From Streptomyces sp. 150FB (lineage in GTDB: Bacteria; Actinomycetota; Actinomycetes; Streptomycetales; Streptomycetaceae): a stretch of 38,252 nucleotides of DNA. The stretch's first letter is position 1. Each line of letters opens with the position of its first letter. Below are positions 25,087 to 33,393 of the stretch, one piece after another. Location of the stretch: NCBI RefSeq assembly GCF_000818195.1, contig NZ_JTHL01000001.1, forward strand, positions 2,648,165 to 2,686,416. The letters run 5' to 3'. The position numbers were made by a program, and so were the translations under genes. Under the pieces are notes generated by a model that did no database searches, had not been told where the DNA came from, and saw only the letters and a list, made by a program, of their open reading frames with translations.

Positions 25087-25698
25087 ATGCGGCAGCTCTC
25101 CGTCGAAGGCGCCTGGGTGCATGAACCGAAGGTCTTCCCGGACAGCCGTGGCAGCTTCCACGAGTGGTTCAAGGCCCCGGACTTCGCCGAGAGCCTCGGC
25201 CACCCGCTGAACCTCGCCCAGGCCAACTGCTCCGTCTCCGAGCGCGGCACCCTGCGCGGCGTGCACTTCGCCGACGTACCGCCGGGGCAGGCCAAGTACG
25301 TGAAGTGTGTGCGCGGCGCCGTGCTCGATGTCGTCGTGGACATCAGGACCGGCTCCCCGACGTACGGCGCCGTCGAGGCCGTCCGCCTCGACGACGTCGA
25401 CCACCACTCCGTCTACCTCGCGGAGGGGCTCGGGCACGCCTTCATGGCGCTGACCAACGACGCGACGGTGGTCTACCTCTGCTCGGTGGGCTACTCCCCC
25501 GAACGTGAACACGGTCTGAACCCGCTGGACCCCGCGCTCGGCATCGAGTGGCCCGAGGGCATCACGCCGCTGCTGTCCGAGAAGGACGCCGCGGCCCCGA
25601 CGCTCGCCGAGGCGGAGGCGCGGGGCCTGCTGCCGTCGTACGCGGACTGCACGGCGTACTACGCGCGTCTCGCCGCCGAGGCGGCCGCCGGCGCTTAA
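25087..25698 (+). CDS. rmlC: dTDP-4-dehydrorhamnose 3,5-epimerase
   Basis: 203 aa, normal RmlC length. The cupin active site is seen in RGTLRGVHFADVPPGQAKYV and KCVRGAVLDVVVDIR, carrying the catalytic His and Lys, and AEGLGHAFMAL is another family segment. It epimerises dTDP-4-keto-6-deoxyglucose at C3 and C5, the third step to dTDP-L-rhamnose. AAGGA lies about 10 nt before ATG 25087. It is the only rml gene on the plus strand; rmlA, B and D are on the minus strand 1.0 kb away. The gap to the glycosyltransferase is 94 bp and a strong terminator follows. Confidence 0.95.
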   Translation: MRQLSVEGAWVHEPKVFPDSRGSFHEWFKAPDFAESLGHPLNLAQANCSVSERGTLRGVHFADVPPGQAKYVKCVRGAVLDVVVDIRTGSPTYGAVEAVRLDDVDHHSVYLAEGLGHAFMALTNDATVVYLCSVGYSPEREHGLNPLDPALGIEWPEGITPLLSEKDAAAPTLAEAEARGLLPSYADCTAYYARLAAEAAAGA

Positions 25699-25709
25699 GG
25701 ACACACGAA

Positions 25710-25744
25710 GGGGGCCTGAGCGATGTGCTGTCGCTCAGGCCCCC
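25710..25744. terminator. Bidirectional terminator between rmlC and the methyltransferase
   Basis: A perfect 14-bp stem (GGGGGCCTGAGCGA 25710-25723 with 25731-25744) has a 7-nt loop and is followed by TCTGT. The two flanking genes converge on it. A near-tandem 16-bp repeat (GTGCGGG(G)CCGTACAT, about 25755-25791) lies on its right. Confidence 0.8.
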
Positions 25745-25804
25745 TCTGTATGGGTGCGGGCCGTACATGTGCGGGGCCGTACATGTGCGGGAGCTACCCG
25801 TCCG

Positions 25805-26599
25805 TCAGCCGGTGATCGCCTGGATCTGCTTGCGGATCGGGGCGAAGGACGACCGGCCGCGGCGCAGGTTGCGCGCGCGGATGAGAGCGGGCCAGAAGTC
25901 GGCCCTCATCAGCGCCTCGGGCTGCACGGCGTTCTTACGGACCAGGATCTCCTCGGGGACGACCTGCGGGTCCGGTACGACGAACTCTTCGAGGATCTTG
26001 TCGTAGTTGTCCTTGAGCACCGTGGACTCGGAGTTGGCGCCGAAGATGGCCACCACTCCGGTCGGCGCCGTGTCGACGTCGACCACGACCAGGTCGGGAC
26101 GGTAGCGCCGCAGCACGGTGGCGACCTTGAAGACGTCACCGGCCCAGAACTTGGTGTGCCGGTCGCGCGCGGCCTCGTCGACGTCACGCGGCAGCATGTC
26201 GTCGAGCACGATCACGCTGGACCAGCGCGACAGCTTCTCGACGTTCATGAAGTCGCGCAGAGCGAACTCGAACAGGTGCAGGCCGTCGATGAACGACAGC
26301 TCCAGCTTGGGGTCGCCGCCGAACAGGTTGATCGGGTCGCGGCGGGCCAGCGCACGGAACGGGTTGCGCCCGTTGCGCAGGTGGATCAGGGGGTCCTTGC
26401 GGGCGAAGAAGTCGTCGCTCGTGGCCTTCACCAGGTGGACATCGCAACTGATGTCGGTGACCACCTTGAAGGCGGGGTCGACGGCTACCGACGGAACCCG
26501 GGACAGTGCCAGGCTACGGCCGTCGTTGACCCCGATCTCCAGATAGTTGCGGGGCTTGTACGAGCGGTGGAGGTGGCGCAGGAAGCCGTGGCGATCCAC
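25805..26599 (-). CDS. Class I SAM-dependent methyltransferase
   Basis: 264 aa. YLEIGVNDGRSLAL is the SAM-binding motif I (ExGxxxG). ELSFIDGLHLFEFALRDF and SVIVLDDMLPRD are typical of the Methyltransf_24-type O-methyltransferases found in glycan clusters. There is no signal peptide. The start is GTG 26599 with AAGGG about 9 nt upstream. That site abuts a perfect 15-bp inverted repeat (26611-26653), which could control translation. It lies 85 bp downstream of rmlD and ends at the convergent terminator. By context it may methylate a sugar or the terminus of the surface polymer; the acceptor is unknown. Confidence 0.8.
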   Translation of the reverse strand: MDRHGFLRHLHRSYKPRNYLEIGVNDGRSLALSRVPSVAVDPAFKVVTDISCDVHLVKATSDDFFARKDPLIHLRNGRNPFRALARRDPINLFGGDPKLELSFIDGLHLFEFALRDFMNVEKLSRWSSVIVLDDMLPRDVDEAARDRHTKFWAGDVFKVATVLRRYRPDLVVVDVDTAPTGVVAIFGANSESTVLKDNYDKILEEFVVPDPQVVPEEILVRKNAVQPEALMRADFWPALIRARNLRRGRSSFAPIRKQIQAITG

Positions 26600-26610
26600 G
26601 TATGTGGCCC

Positions 26611-26653
26611 TTCACTGAGAATCAAACAGAACTAGGGATTGATTCTCAGTGAA
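26611..26653 (-). promoter_or_regulatory. Perfect 15-bp inverted repeat before the methyltransferase
   Basis: TTCACTGAGAATCAA (26611-26625) pairs exactly with 26639-26653 across a 13-nt spacer. Both arms are AT-rich, unusual in this genome. On the minus strand the 3' arm ends in GAA, directly joined to GGG of the methyltransferase ribosome site, 12 nt before its GTG. It could be an RBS-masking hairpin, a protein operator or a processing site between rmlD and the methyltransferase. Confidence 0.6.
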
Positions 26654-26684
26654 CTTAGCGGCTTCGTGGCCTGTACGTAAACAT

Positions 26685-27584
26685 CTACCGACCAGTAATT
26701 CGCGTGCCGCGCTCCGCTTCCAGCAACAGCGGGAAGACGTCGACGAACGCGTCGTGCCAGTCGCGGATCGGTTCGATCCCCGCGGCCGCCCAGCGCTCGT
26801 GCCCCAGCACGCTGAACGAGGGGCGCGGGGCCGGGCGTACGAAGGCCCCGCTGGTCGTCGGACGGACCCGGCCGGTGTCCGCACCGAGCAGCCCGAAGAT
26901 CACCCGGGTGAACGCGAACCATGTCGTCTGACCCCCGCTGGTGCCGTGGTAGACACCGGCCGGAGCCGTCCCGGCGAGCGCGCCGGAACCGAGCTGGACC
27001 AGCCGGTCGGCGAGGTCACCGGTCCAGGTGGGCTGGCCGTGCTGGTCGTTCACCACATCGAGGGAATCCTTGACGCCCTCCAGCTTGATCATCGTGCGGA
27101 CGAAGTTGCCGCCGCCCGCGCCGTACAGCCACGCCGTACGGACCACGTAACCGGTCTCGGGCAGCGTGTCGAGCACGGCACGCTCCCCGGCCAGCTTGGT
27201 CCGCCCGTAGGCGCTGCGCGGCCCTGTGGGGGCGTCCTCGGCGTACGGTTCGACCGCCTCGCCGTCGAACACGTAGTCCGTGGAGACCTGGATGAGGACG
27301 GCGCCCGACGCCGCGCAGGCCTCGGCGAGGACCCGGGGCCCCGTGCCGTTGACGGCGAGCGCCTCGGCCTCCTTGGCCTCGGCGTCGTCAACGGCCGTCC
27401 AGGCGGCGCAGTTGATGACCACAGCGGGTGCGTGCGCGTCGAGAGCGGCCCCGACGGCGGCCGGGTCGGTGATGTCCAGGGCGCTCCGCTCCAGACCCAC
27501 GGCAGTCCCGCCCGCCGCGGTGATCCTGGGCAGCAGGTCCTGGCCGAGCATGCCGCCGGCTCCGGTGACGAGCCAGGTGCTCAC
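26685..27584 (-). CDS. rmlD: dTDP-4-dehydrorhamnose reductase
   Basis: 299 aa from GTG 27584, which overlaps the rmlB stop as GTGA (27584-27581). The SDR dinucleotide motif is TWLVTGAGGMLGQDL, STDYVFDG is the RmlD signature, and YGRTK holds the catalytic Tyr-Lys. It reduces the keto sugar to dTDP-L-rhamnose, the last step. It is the third gene of rmlA-rmlB-rmlD and is followed by the methyltransferase after an AT-rich dyad. Confidence 0.95.
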   Translation of the reverse strand: MSTWLVTGAGGMLGQDLLPRITAAGGTAVGLERSALDITDPAAVGAALDAHAPAVVINCAAWTAVDDAEAKEAEALAVNGTGPRVLAEACAASGAVLIQVSTDYVFDGEAVEPYAEDAPTGPRSAYGRTKLAGERAVLDTLPETGYVVRTAWLYGAGGGNFVRTMIKLEGVKDSLDVVNDQHGQPTWTGDLADRLVQLGSGALAGTAPAGVYHGTSGGQTTWFAFTRVIFGLLGADTGRVRPTTSGAFVRPAPRPSFSVLGHERWAAAGIEPIRDWHDAFVDVFPLLLEAERGTRITGR

Positions 27585-28570
27585 AGGGCCGCACGACCCT
27601 TCAGCGGCTCCCACCACGCGCGGTTCTCGCGGTACCACTCGACGGTCTCGGCGAGCCCGGTGGTGAAGTCCTTGCGGGGCGCGTAGCCCAGCTCGGTGCT
27701 GATCTTGGAGCAGTCGACGGAGTAGCGGCGGTCGTGGCCCTTGCGGTCAGTGACGTACTCGACGCTGGTGTCCCAGTCGGCGCCGCAGGCCTCCAGCAGC
27801 AGGCCCGTCAGCTCCTTGTTGGAGAGCTCGGTGCCGCCGCCGATGTTGTAGACCTCGCCGGCGCGGCCCTTCGTACGGACCAGCTCGATGCCCTGCACGT
27901 GGTCGTCGATGTGCAGCCAGTCGCGCACGTTTCCGCCGTCGCCGTACAGCGGCACCTTCGCGCCGTCCAGCAGGTTCGTGATGAACAGCGGGATGACCTT
28001 CTCGGGGAAGTGGTGGTGCCCGTAGTTGTTGGAGCAGCGGGTCACCCGCACGTCGAGGCCGTGGGTGCGGTGGTACGACAGGGCGATCAGGTCGCTGGAC
28101 GCCTTCGCCGCCGAATACGGCGAGTTGGGGGCCAGCGGGTCAGTCTCGGGCCAGGCGCCCTCGTCGATCGAGCCGTACACCTCGTCGGTGGAGATGTGGA
28201 CGAAGGTCTTGATCCCCGCGCGGTGCGCCGCGTCGATCAGGGTGTGGGTGCCGACCACGTTCGTACGGACGAACTCGGCGCCGCCGTCGATGGAGCGGTC
28301 CACATGCGACTCGGCGGCGAAGTGCACCACCTGGTCGTGCTCGGCCATCAGCTTGGCGACCAGCTCGGGGTCGCAGATGTCGCCCTGGACGAACGCGTAT
28401 CCGGGGTGGCCCGCGACCTCGTCGAGGTTGGCGGGGTTGCCCGCGTAGGTGAGCTTGTCGAGGACGGTGATCTCGACGCCGCCGGGGCCCTGCGGGCCGA
28501 GCACCGTACGCACGTAGTGAGAACCGATGAAGCCGGCGCCGCCGGTCACCAGAATCCTGGTTGTCGTCAT
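27581..28570 (-). CDS. rmlB: dTDP-glucose 4,6-dehydratase
   Basis: 329 aa. NAD-binding ILVTGGAGFIGSHYVRTV, the catalytic STDEVYGS and YSAAK motifs, and RCSNNYGHHHFPEKVIPLF are diagnostic. It converts dTDP-glucose to dTDP-4-keto-6-deoxyglucose. ATG 28570 overlaps the rmlA stop as ATGA, so the genes are translationally coupled. Confidence 0.97.
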   Translation of the reverse strand: MTTTRILVTGGAGFIGSHYVRTVLGPQGPGGVEITVLDKLTYAGNPANLDEVAGHPGYAFVQGDICDPELVAKLMAEHDQVVHFAAESHVDRSIDGGAEFVRTNVVGTHTLIDAAHRAGIKTFVHISTDEVYGSIDEGAWPETDPLAPNSPYSAAKASSDLIALSYHRTHGLDVRVTRCSNNYGHHHFPEKVIPLFITNLLDGAKVPLYGDGGNVRDWLHIDDHVQGIELVRTKGRAGEVYNIGGGTELSNKELTGLLLEACGADWDTSVEYVTDRKGHDRRYSVDCSKISTELGYAPRKDFTTGLAETVEWYRENRAWWEPLKGRAAL

Positions 28571-29634
28571 GAGGAGATCTGCACCTTGCTGTGGTCGCCG
28601 AGGACGAGTCGGTGGGCGGACGGGTTACGCGGGGCGGGCGTGACCTCGACATGACGGCCGATCAGCGACGCCTCCACCCGGCGTACGCCGGTGATGGAAG
28701 CCCCCCGGAGAACGATGGAGTACTCGATCTCGCTGTCCTCGATCCGGCAGCCTTCGGAGACCGAGGTGGAGGGGCCGATGTAGGAGTCACTGACCACAGT
28801 GCCCGCACCGATAATGGCAGGACCGACAATACGACTGCCGGTGACCCGTGCGCCTTCCTCGATCCTGACCCGCCCTATGATCTCCGTGCACTCGTCGACG
28901 GTGCCTTCGACGCACGGCTCGATCGTCTCCAGCACCGAGCGGTTCACCTCCAGCATGTCGGTGACGTTGCCCGTGTCCTTCCAGTACCCGGAGATCGTGG
29001 TGGAGCGGACGTCCCGCTTCTGGTCGATCAGCCACTGGATGGCGTGGGTGATCTCCAACTCGCCGCGCCAGGACGGCTCGATGGAGCGCACCGCCTCGTG
29101 GATCGCGGCGGTGAAGAGGTAGACGCCGACCAGCGCCAGGTCGCTCTTGGGCTCCTTCGGCTTCTCCTCAAGACCCACCACCCGGCCGAGGGTGTCCAGC
29201 TCGGCCACGCCGAAGGAGGTCGGGTTCGGCACCTTGGTCAGCAGGATCTGGGCGGCGGGCCGTTCGGTGCGGAAGCCGTCGACCAGATCGCTGATGCCAC
29301 CGACGATGAAGTTGTCACCCAGATACATCACGAAGTCGTCGTCGCCGAGGAACTCCTGTGCGACGAGGACGGCGTGGGCGAGACCCAGGGGCGCGTCCTG
29401 CCGGAGGTACGTGACCCTTATCCCGAACTGCGAGCCGTCGCCGACCGCTTCGCGGATCTCCTCCTCGGTGTCGCCGACGATCACACCGACATCGGTGACG
29501 CCGGCCTCCGCGATGGCTTCCAGGCCGTAGAAGAGCACCGGCTTGTTCGCCACGGGGACGAGCTGTTTGGCCGATGTGTGCGTGATGGGGCGCAGCCGCG
29601 TGCCTGCCCCACCGGACAGTACGAGAGCCTTCAC
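28567..29634 (-). CDS. rmlA: Glucose-1-phosphate thymidylyltransferase, long form
   Basis: 355 aa, longer than the roughly 290-aa classical RmlA. The N-terminal nucleotidyltransferase domain shows LSGGAGTRLRPITHTSAKQL, YLGDNFI and WKDTGNVTDMLEVN. The C-terminal 110 residues form a left-handed beta-helix (IIGAGTVVSDSYIGPSTSV) as in the StrD/long RmlA group. It makes dTDP-glucose from glucose-1-phosphate and dTTP. Start GTG 29634. It heads the rmlA-rmlB-rmlD set, preceded by a terminator (29767-29797) and a candidate promoter (29690-29719). Confidence 0.95.
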   Translation of the reverse strand: MKALVLSGGAGTRLRPITHTSAKQLVPVANKPVLFYGLEAIAEAGVTDVGVIVGDTEEEIREAVGDGSQFGIRVTYLRQDAPLGLAHAVLVAQEFLGDDDFVMYLGDNFIVGGISDLVDGFRTERPAAQILLTKVPNPTSFGVAELDTLGRVVGLEEKPKEPKSDLALVGVYLFTAAIHEAVRSIEPSWRGELEITHAIQWLIDQKRDVRSTTISGYWKDTGNVTDMLEVNRSVLETIEPCVEGTVDECTEIIGRVRIEEGARVTGSRIVGPAIIGAGTVVSDSYIGPSTSVSEGCRIEDSEIEYSIVLRGASITGVRRVEASLIGRHVEVTPAPRNPSAHRLVLGDHSKVQISS

Positions 29635-29689
29635 AATCTTGTGTCCCAGCTTGAGAATCGGTCCTGCCCGGGCTTCGCCCGACAGAATG

Positions 29690-29719
29690 GATTTTACCTA
29701 CGATTTCAACGGAAGTTCA
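29690..29719 (-). promoter_or_regulatory. Candidate promoter of the rmlA-rmlB-rmlD operon
   Basis: On the minus strand TAAAAT (29690-29695), close to the -10 consensus, follows GTGAAC (29714-29719) after 18 bp. The -35 match is weak (three of six). The surrounding 60 bp are unusually AT-rich and lie between the upstream terminator and the rmlA start. Confidence 0.4.
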
Positions 29720-29766
29720 CGAAGTCTTCCCGCGGCCGGCCCGGCAGGGCTCCGCTGACGTACAAA

Positions 29767-29797
29767 GCGCCGGCGTCCTTGATACGGACGCCGGCGC
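29767..29797 (-). terminator. Terminator after the second glycosyltransferase
   Basis: A 12-bp perfect stem (GCGCCGGCGTCC 29767-29778 with 29786-29797) has a 7-nt loop, followed on the minus strand by TTTGT. It is 17 bp past the glycosyltransferase stop. Confidence 0.75.
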
Positions 29798-29813
29798 GGA
29801 TCTGGGGTCCCCG

Positions 29814-31052
29814 TCACTCAGGTGCGGATAACTTCCGTACGCTCGTCCGCACACTCGTCCGCAGTCTCCGCGCCACTCTTCTGGCAAGTGATCTTCGTCT
29901 CCGGATCGCCTTCGGCGCCTCGATGCGTTCCGCACCCGGCTTGCCCACCCAGTCGGGCACGGTCACCTCGTACACCCAGTCCGGGATGCCGGCCGATTTG
30001 CTGCCGAAGTGCGGCAGGGCGAGGTACGGGGTACGGGCGCGCCCCCGGTGGACGACTTCGGGTCTGGCTCCGGACTTCACGAAGGCCAGCGCGTCGGCCA
30101 GCAGGTCTTCCCGCCCCAGCGCCACACAGTGCAGCCGCAGCCGCTCGGAGACCTTGATGCGCCGCGCGACACCCTGGGTCCAGTAACGGGCCATCAGCGG
30201 CGCCGCCAGCTCCATCTTGTGGCGTCTGATCTTCTCGGACTGCTTGAGCATGCCGTGCGAGAACTGCTGGATCAGCCCGACAGTGAAGGGTCTGACCATC
30301 AGCCGGTCCCGCTTCGCGCCCGGCGGGACCAGCTCCGTGATCAGCTTCATCAGCGCGAGCGCCGAGTCGAAGCGCAGCGCGTAACCGCCGGTCTTGGTCG
30401 CGTGCTTGCCGTCGTCCCTGCCGACCAGGTAGTAGCAGGTGTAGTCGGCTATGACGGAGATCCCCCGGCCCCGCAGGTACGCCTCCAGCGTGAAGAGCGC
30501 GTCCTCCCCCGTCCTCAGGCTCTCGTCGAACCGCATGCCGAGCCGTACCAGCAGCTCGCGCCGGAAGAGCTTCTGCGCGCTCAGGGTGAATATGACCTGC
30601 GAGCTGTAGACGTCGACCCGCTCGGCGGTCCGGTTCCACATGGAGCCGGGAGCGCCTCGGTTCACCCCCTCCACCTTGCCGAGCACCACGTCCGTACCGG
30701 CACGGTCGGCCATGGCCACCATGCGTTCCAGCGCTTCGTCGGCGAAGTAGTCGTCGGCGTCGAGGAAGAAGACGTAGCGCCCTTCGGCCAGGCCGAGGCC
30801 CACGTTGCGCGGGCCGCTCGGCCCGCCGGAATTGACCTGGTGCACCACTCTCGTCCGGATGGAGGTCCGCGCGGCGAACTCGTCCAGGTATTCGCCCGTG
30901 CCGTCGGTTGAGCCGTCGTCGACCGCGATGATCTCGATGCGGTGCGCGCCCAATGTCTGTGCCTCAACCGATTCCAGGCAGCGGACCAGATAGGGCATGG
31001 CTTCATATGCCCCGACGATCACACTCACGTCAGGAATAGTCATTTCGTTCAT
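29814..31052 (-). CDS. GT2 glycosyltransferase, TarS-like catalytic domain
   Basis: 412 aa. VSVIVGAYEAMPYL, VDDGSTDGTGEYL, NSGGPSGPRN (74-83) and FFLDADDYF (D98-A99-D100) define a GT-A domain. It matches the first part of the 681-aa enzyme residue for residue, with further shared blocks such as GKVEGVNRG and YTCYY. It lacks the long C-terminal beta-rich region and ends in a very basic, Arg-rich tail, RRRRSLARRVARRLRTSVRT (membrane or polyanion contact). It probably glycosylates the same polymer with a different sugar; rhamnose or GlcNAc are candidates but the donor cannot be read from the sequence. ATG 31052 is used; ATG 31043 is possible. It has its own upstream region with a TGTGA-N6-TCACA dyad. 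Confidence 0.88.
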   Translation of the reverse strand: MNEMTIPDVSVIVGAYEAMPYLVRCLESVEAQTLGAHRIEIIAVDDGSTDGTGEYLDEFAARTSIRTRVVHQVNSGGPSGPRNVGLGLAEGRYVFFLDADDYFADEALERMVAMADRAGTDVVLGKVEGVNRGAPGSMWNRTAERVDVYSSQVIFTLSAQKLFRRELLVRLGMRFDESLRTGEDALFTLEAYLRGRGISVIADYTCYYLVGRDDGKHATKTGGYALRFDSALALMKLITELVPPGAKRDRLMVRPFTVGLIQQFSHGMLKQSEKIRRHKMELAAPLMARYWTQGVARRIKVSERLRLHCVALGREDLLADALAFVKSGARPEVVHRGRARTPYLALPHFGSKSAGIPDWVYEVTVPDWVGKPGAERIEAPKAIRRRRSLARRVARRLRTSVRTSVRKLSAPE

Positions 31053-31109
31053 CGAAACTCAAGACAATTGGCACTGATTGTTGGTTGTCCCGGCATGTTC
31101 GTCAGTATG

Positions 31110-31125
31110 TGTGACACCGATCACA
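31110..31125. promoter_or_regulatory. Crp-like palindrome TGTGA-N6-TCACA
   Basis: TGTGACACCGATCACA has perfect 5-bp arms with a 6-bp spacer. Read on the minus strand it also fits GTG-N6-GnCAC, the motif I recall for Streptomyces Crp. It is centred about 65 bp before the 29814-31052 glycosyltransferase start and about 37 bp from the terminator of the upstream gene. Confidence 0.45.
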
Positions 31126-31161
31126 TCGTCATATCGGGACGGCGGTCCGGCCGCACGCAAA

Positions 31162-31199
31162 AGGCCCGGCAGACCGCCTGCTGGCGGTCTGCCGGGCCT
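31162..31199 (-). terminator. Intrinsic terminator after the glycerophosphotransferase
   Basis: A perfect 17-bp stem (AGGCCCGGCAGACCGCC 31162-31178 with 31183-31199) has a 4-nt loop, followed on the minus strand by TTTTGC. It lies 20 bp past the stop of the 31219-33393 gene, making the next glycosyltransferase a separate unit. Confidence 0.85.
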
Positions 31200-31218
31200 C
31201 GGGAACCAGTGCCGGAGG

Positions 31219-33393
31219 TCAGCCCCTTACGGGTGAGTCCAGGTCGTTGCTCTCCGGTTCCGCGCCCTCCGGTTCGGCGCGCGCGCCGGTCTCCGTCTCC
31301 AGGTCCTCCTCGGTGAGGGCCTCGCCCGGTACGGAGTCGTCGGGCGCTGCCGCCCCCTCGGGACCGGAGAGGCGGTGCTCCACGGTGACGTTGCGCACCT
31401 GCGACTTCGCGGCCAGCGTGGTGACCGCCTCGCTGAACTGCTCGATCGACGACGGCTCGTCAGGACCCAGCAGGTACCGCTTCAGCTCCAGCCGCTCCTC
31501 GGCGAGCCGGTCGGCCGACGGATCGGCGACCGCGGCGAGCAGCTCGTCCAGCTCTCCGGCGCTGTTGGAGAGGATCACGGCGGCGCGCACCGCGGTGTTC
31601 TGGCGCTTGAACTCCTCCGCGCCGAGACCCGCCGAGTCGGCGACCGCGTACGGCTTGCCGCTCGCGATGAAGTCGGAGACCACGCTGGAGATGTCGGAGA
31701 CCATGGCGTCCGACTCGTTGAAGCAGTCGTAGAGCCGGGGCTCGGCACCGCTGATGACCCGGTGCTCCCACCAGCCGAACGAGCGCCAGTACGCGGCGTT
31801 CCACTCGTCCCGAAGCCGCGCCAGCTCGACCTGGAGCGCCGGGTCGGCGTGCGAGTCGCGCGACTCCTCGGCCTCGTCCCTGCTCGTGTCGGGCCCGCCC
31901 GTCAGCTCGGCGAGGCGCGCCTCGACCCGGGTCAGGTCGGCGCGTGCCGCCGCCTGCTCCTGCCGTAGCGCCGCGCCCTCCTTCGCCCAGCGGGCGTCCG
32001 TGCCACGCGCGGTGGCGGCCTTCTCCACCAGCGTGACGATGCGCTGGTGCACGGCCTTGGCCTTCGCGCTGCGGGTCCCCGTGAAGGGGTGCGGCTTGTA
32101 GAGGACCCTGACCGGCTTCTCGGCGTTCAGCAGGCCCCGCACGATGTTCTCGCCGGCCAGCAGCAGCGAGGTGTTGCCGGGACTGTCGTCCCAGCCCTCC
32201 CAGGTGGGGGCGTACAGCACGGTCGGGATCGGGTTACCGGTCGTCGCGCCCGCCGTCCTGATCGGCGCGAGCTGGGGGCGGCCCACCTCGACGATGTCGG
32301 CGTCGCGTACGCCGACGTCGGCGAGCGCGTAGCGGTCGCGGCCGGCCCGGCCGGCCGTCCACACCTCGTCGTACGCCTTGCTGTACGGGTTGACGCTGGC
32401 GATCTTGTCACTGTCGCCGTGCCCGATGAAGACGTGCTTCATCGTCGGTACGCGCAGCATGTGGATGTTCTTGCCGACGTTCGCCGCGTACAGCGCGACG
32501 CGGACCGTCGACATGTCCAGGTTCATCAGGTGCACCCCGCCCGGGATGCACAGCACGGGCACGGCCGTCGGGCCGAGCTGCTGCGCTATGGCCCGCTCGC
32601 GCAGGACGATCAGCGGCTTGCCCTCGACCTGGGCCATCGTGTCGAGCCACATGTTGACCTGGTAGGCCGACTCCTTGGAGCCGGAGAAGTACAGCATCAC
32701 CGTCGGCTTGTAGTCGGCCAGCCAGTGGTCGACGGCCGCGAGGACCTTCTCGGCCTTGGGTACGAGCCTGCTCGGCCGCAGACTCGGCATCAGCGCGACC
32801 ACGTACACCACGGCCAGCCCGAGGGTGACGGCGAGGCCCGCGTACCCGAGGGAGTTCCGGCCGGTCTCCAGCGCGGCGAGCACCCCGGCCACGGCGAAGA
32901 TGTCGAGGTGCAGCATCTTCTCGGCGGACCGGTTCAGCAGCCAGTTCGCCGGCGCGTCGGGGATGCGGATCGCGCTGAGGTCGATGTTCCTGGTGACCAC
33001 GGGGAGCCTGCGGCGCAGCCGGAGCAGGGTGACGATCGCGCCGTGCGGGGCCTGGAGCGCGTAGAAGACGAGCACGGCCACGACGGTCGAGTAGAAGAGC
33101 CGGTTCTCACCGAGCCCCATCCGGGCGATGAGCAGCACGAGCAGCATCTGCCGGATGAGGAAGCGGATCGAAAGACCGGCGCGCACCTTCGCGAGCCGGT
33201 TCACCAGATAGCTGCCGCGCTGGTGCAGGAAGGTGTCCGCGAGGTACGTCAGGGCTGCGGCAGCCGCGAAGAACCAGAGATTGGGAATTATCGCGGCAAG
33301 CATGACGCACGGGAAACTCACGCCCAGAAGAAGTGCGGCTGCCAGCTCTGCTCCGCTGCCCACCCGGGCGACGCGAATGGCTGTCGAAATCAC
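31219..33393 (-). CDS. Membrane-anchored CDP-glycerol-type glycerophosphotransferase (TagF/TarL-like)
   Basis: 724 aa from GTG 33393. About residues 15-205 contain four to six hydrophobic segments (LLLGVSFPCVMLAAIIPNLW, LVLLIARMGL, VVAVLVFYAL, LAVTLGLAVVYVVALM), unlike soluble TagF. The GT-B polymerase domain follows: FIGHGDSDK (322-330), APTWEGW (395-401), YKPHPF (432-437) and SDISSVVSDFIASGKPYAV (566-584). These match Glyphos_transf enzymes that move glycerol- or ribitol-phosphate from CDP-polyol to a growing teichoic-acid chain. Residues about 463-535 are an extra charged, helical coiled-coil-like insertion between KPHP and SDISSV. The C-terminal tail is acidic and Glu/Pro-rich. The CDP-substrate is probably made by the fusion enzyme upstream (33503-35008). 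Confidence 0.88.
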   Translation of the reverse strand: MISTAIRVARVGSGAELAAALLLGVSFPCVMLAAIIPNLWFFAAAAALTYLADTFLHQRGSYLVNRLAKVRAGLSIRFLIRQMLLVLLIARMGLGENRLFYSTVVAVLVFYALQAPHGAIVTLLRLRRRLPVVTRNIDLSAIRIPDAPANWLLNRSAEKMLHLDIFAVAGVLAALETGRNSLGYAGLAVTLGLAVVYVVALMPSLRPSRLVPKAEKVLAAVDHWLADYKPTVMLYFSGSKESAYQVNMWLDTMAQVEGKPLIVLRERAIAQQLGPTAVPVLCIPGGVHLMNLDMSTVRVALYAANVGKNIHMLRVPTMKHVFIGHGDSDKIASVNPYSKAYDEVWTAGRAGRDRYALADVGVRDADIVEVGRPQLAPIRTAGATTGNPIPTVLYAPTWEGWDDSPGNTSLLLAGENIVRGLLNAEKPVRVLYKPHPFTGTRSAKAKAVHQRIVTLVEKAATARGTDARWAKEGAALRQEQAAARADLTRVEARLAELTGGPDTSRDEAEESRDSHADPALQVELARLRDEWNAAYWRSFGWWEHRVISGAEPRLYDCFNESDAMVSDISSVVSDFIASGKPYAVADSAGLGAEEFKRQNTAVRAAVILSNSAGELDELLAAVADPSADRLAEERLELKRYLLGPDEPSSIEQFSEAVTTLAAKSQVRNVTVEHRLSGPEGAAAPDDSVPGEALTEEDLETETGARAEPEGAEPESNDLDSPVRG

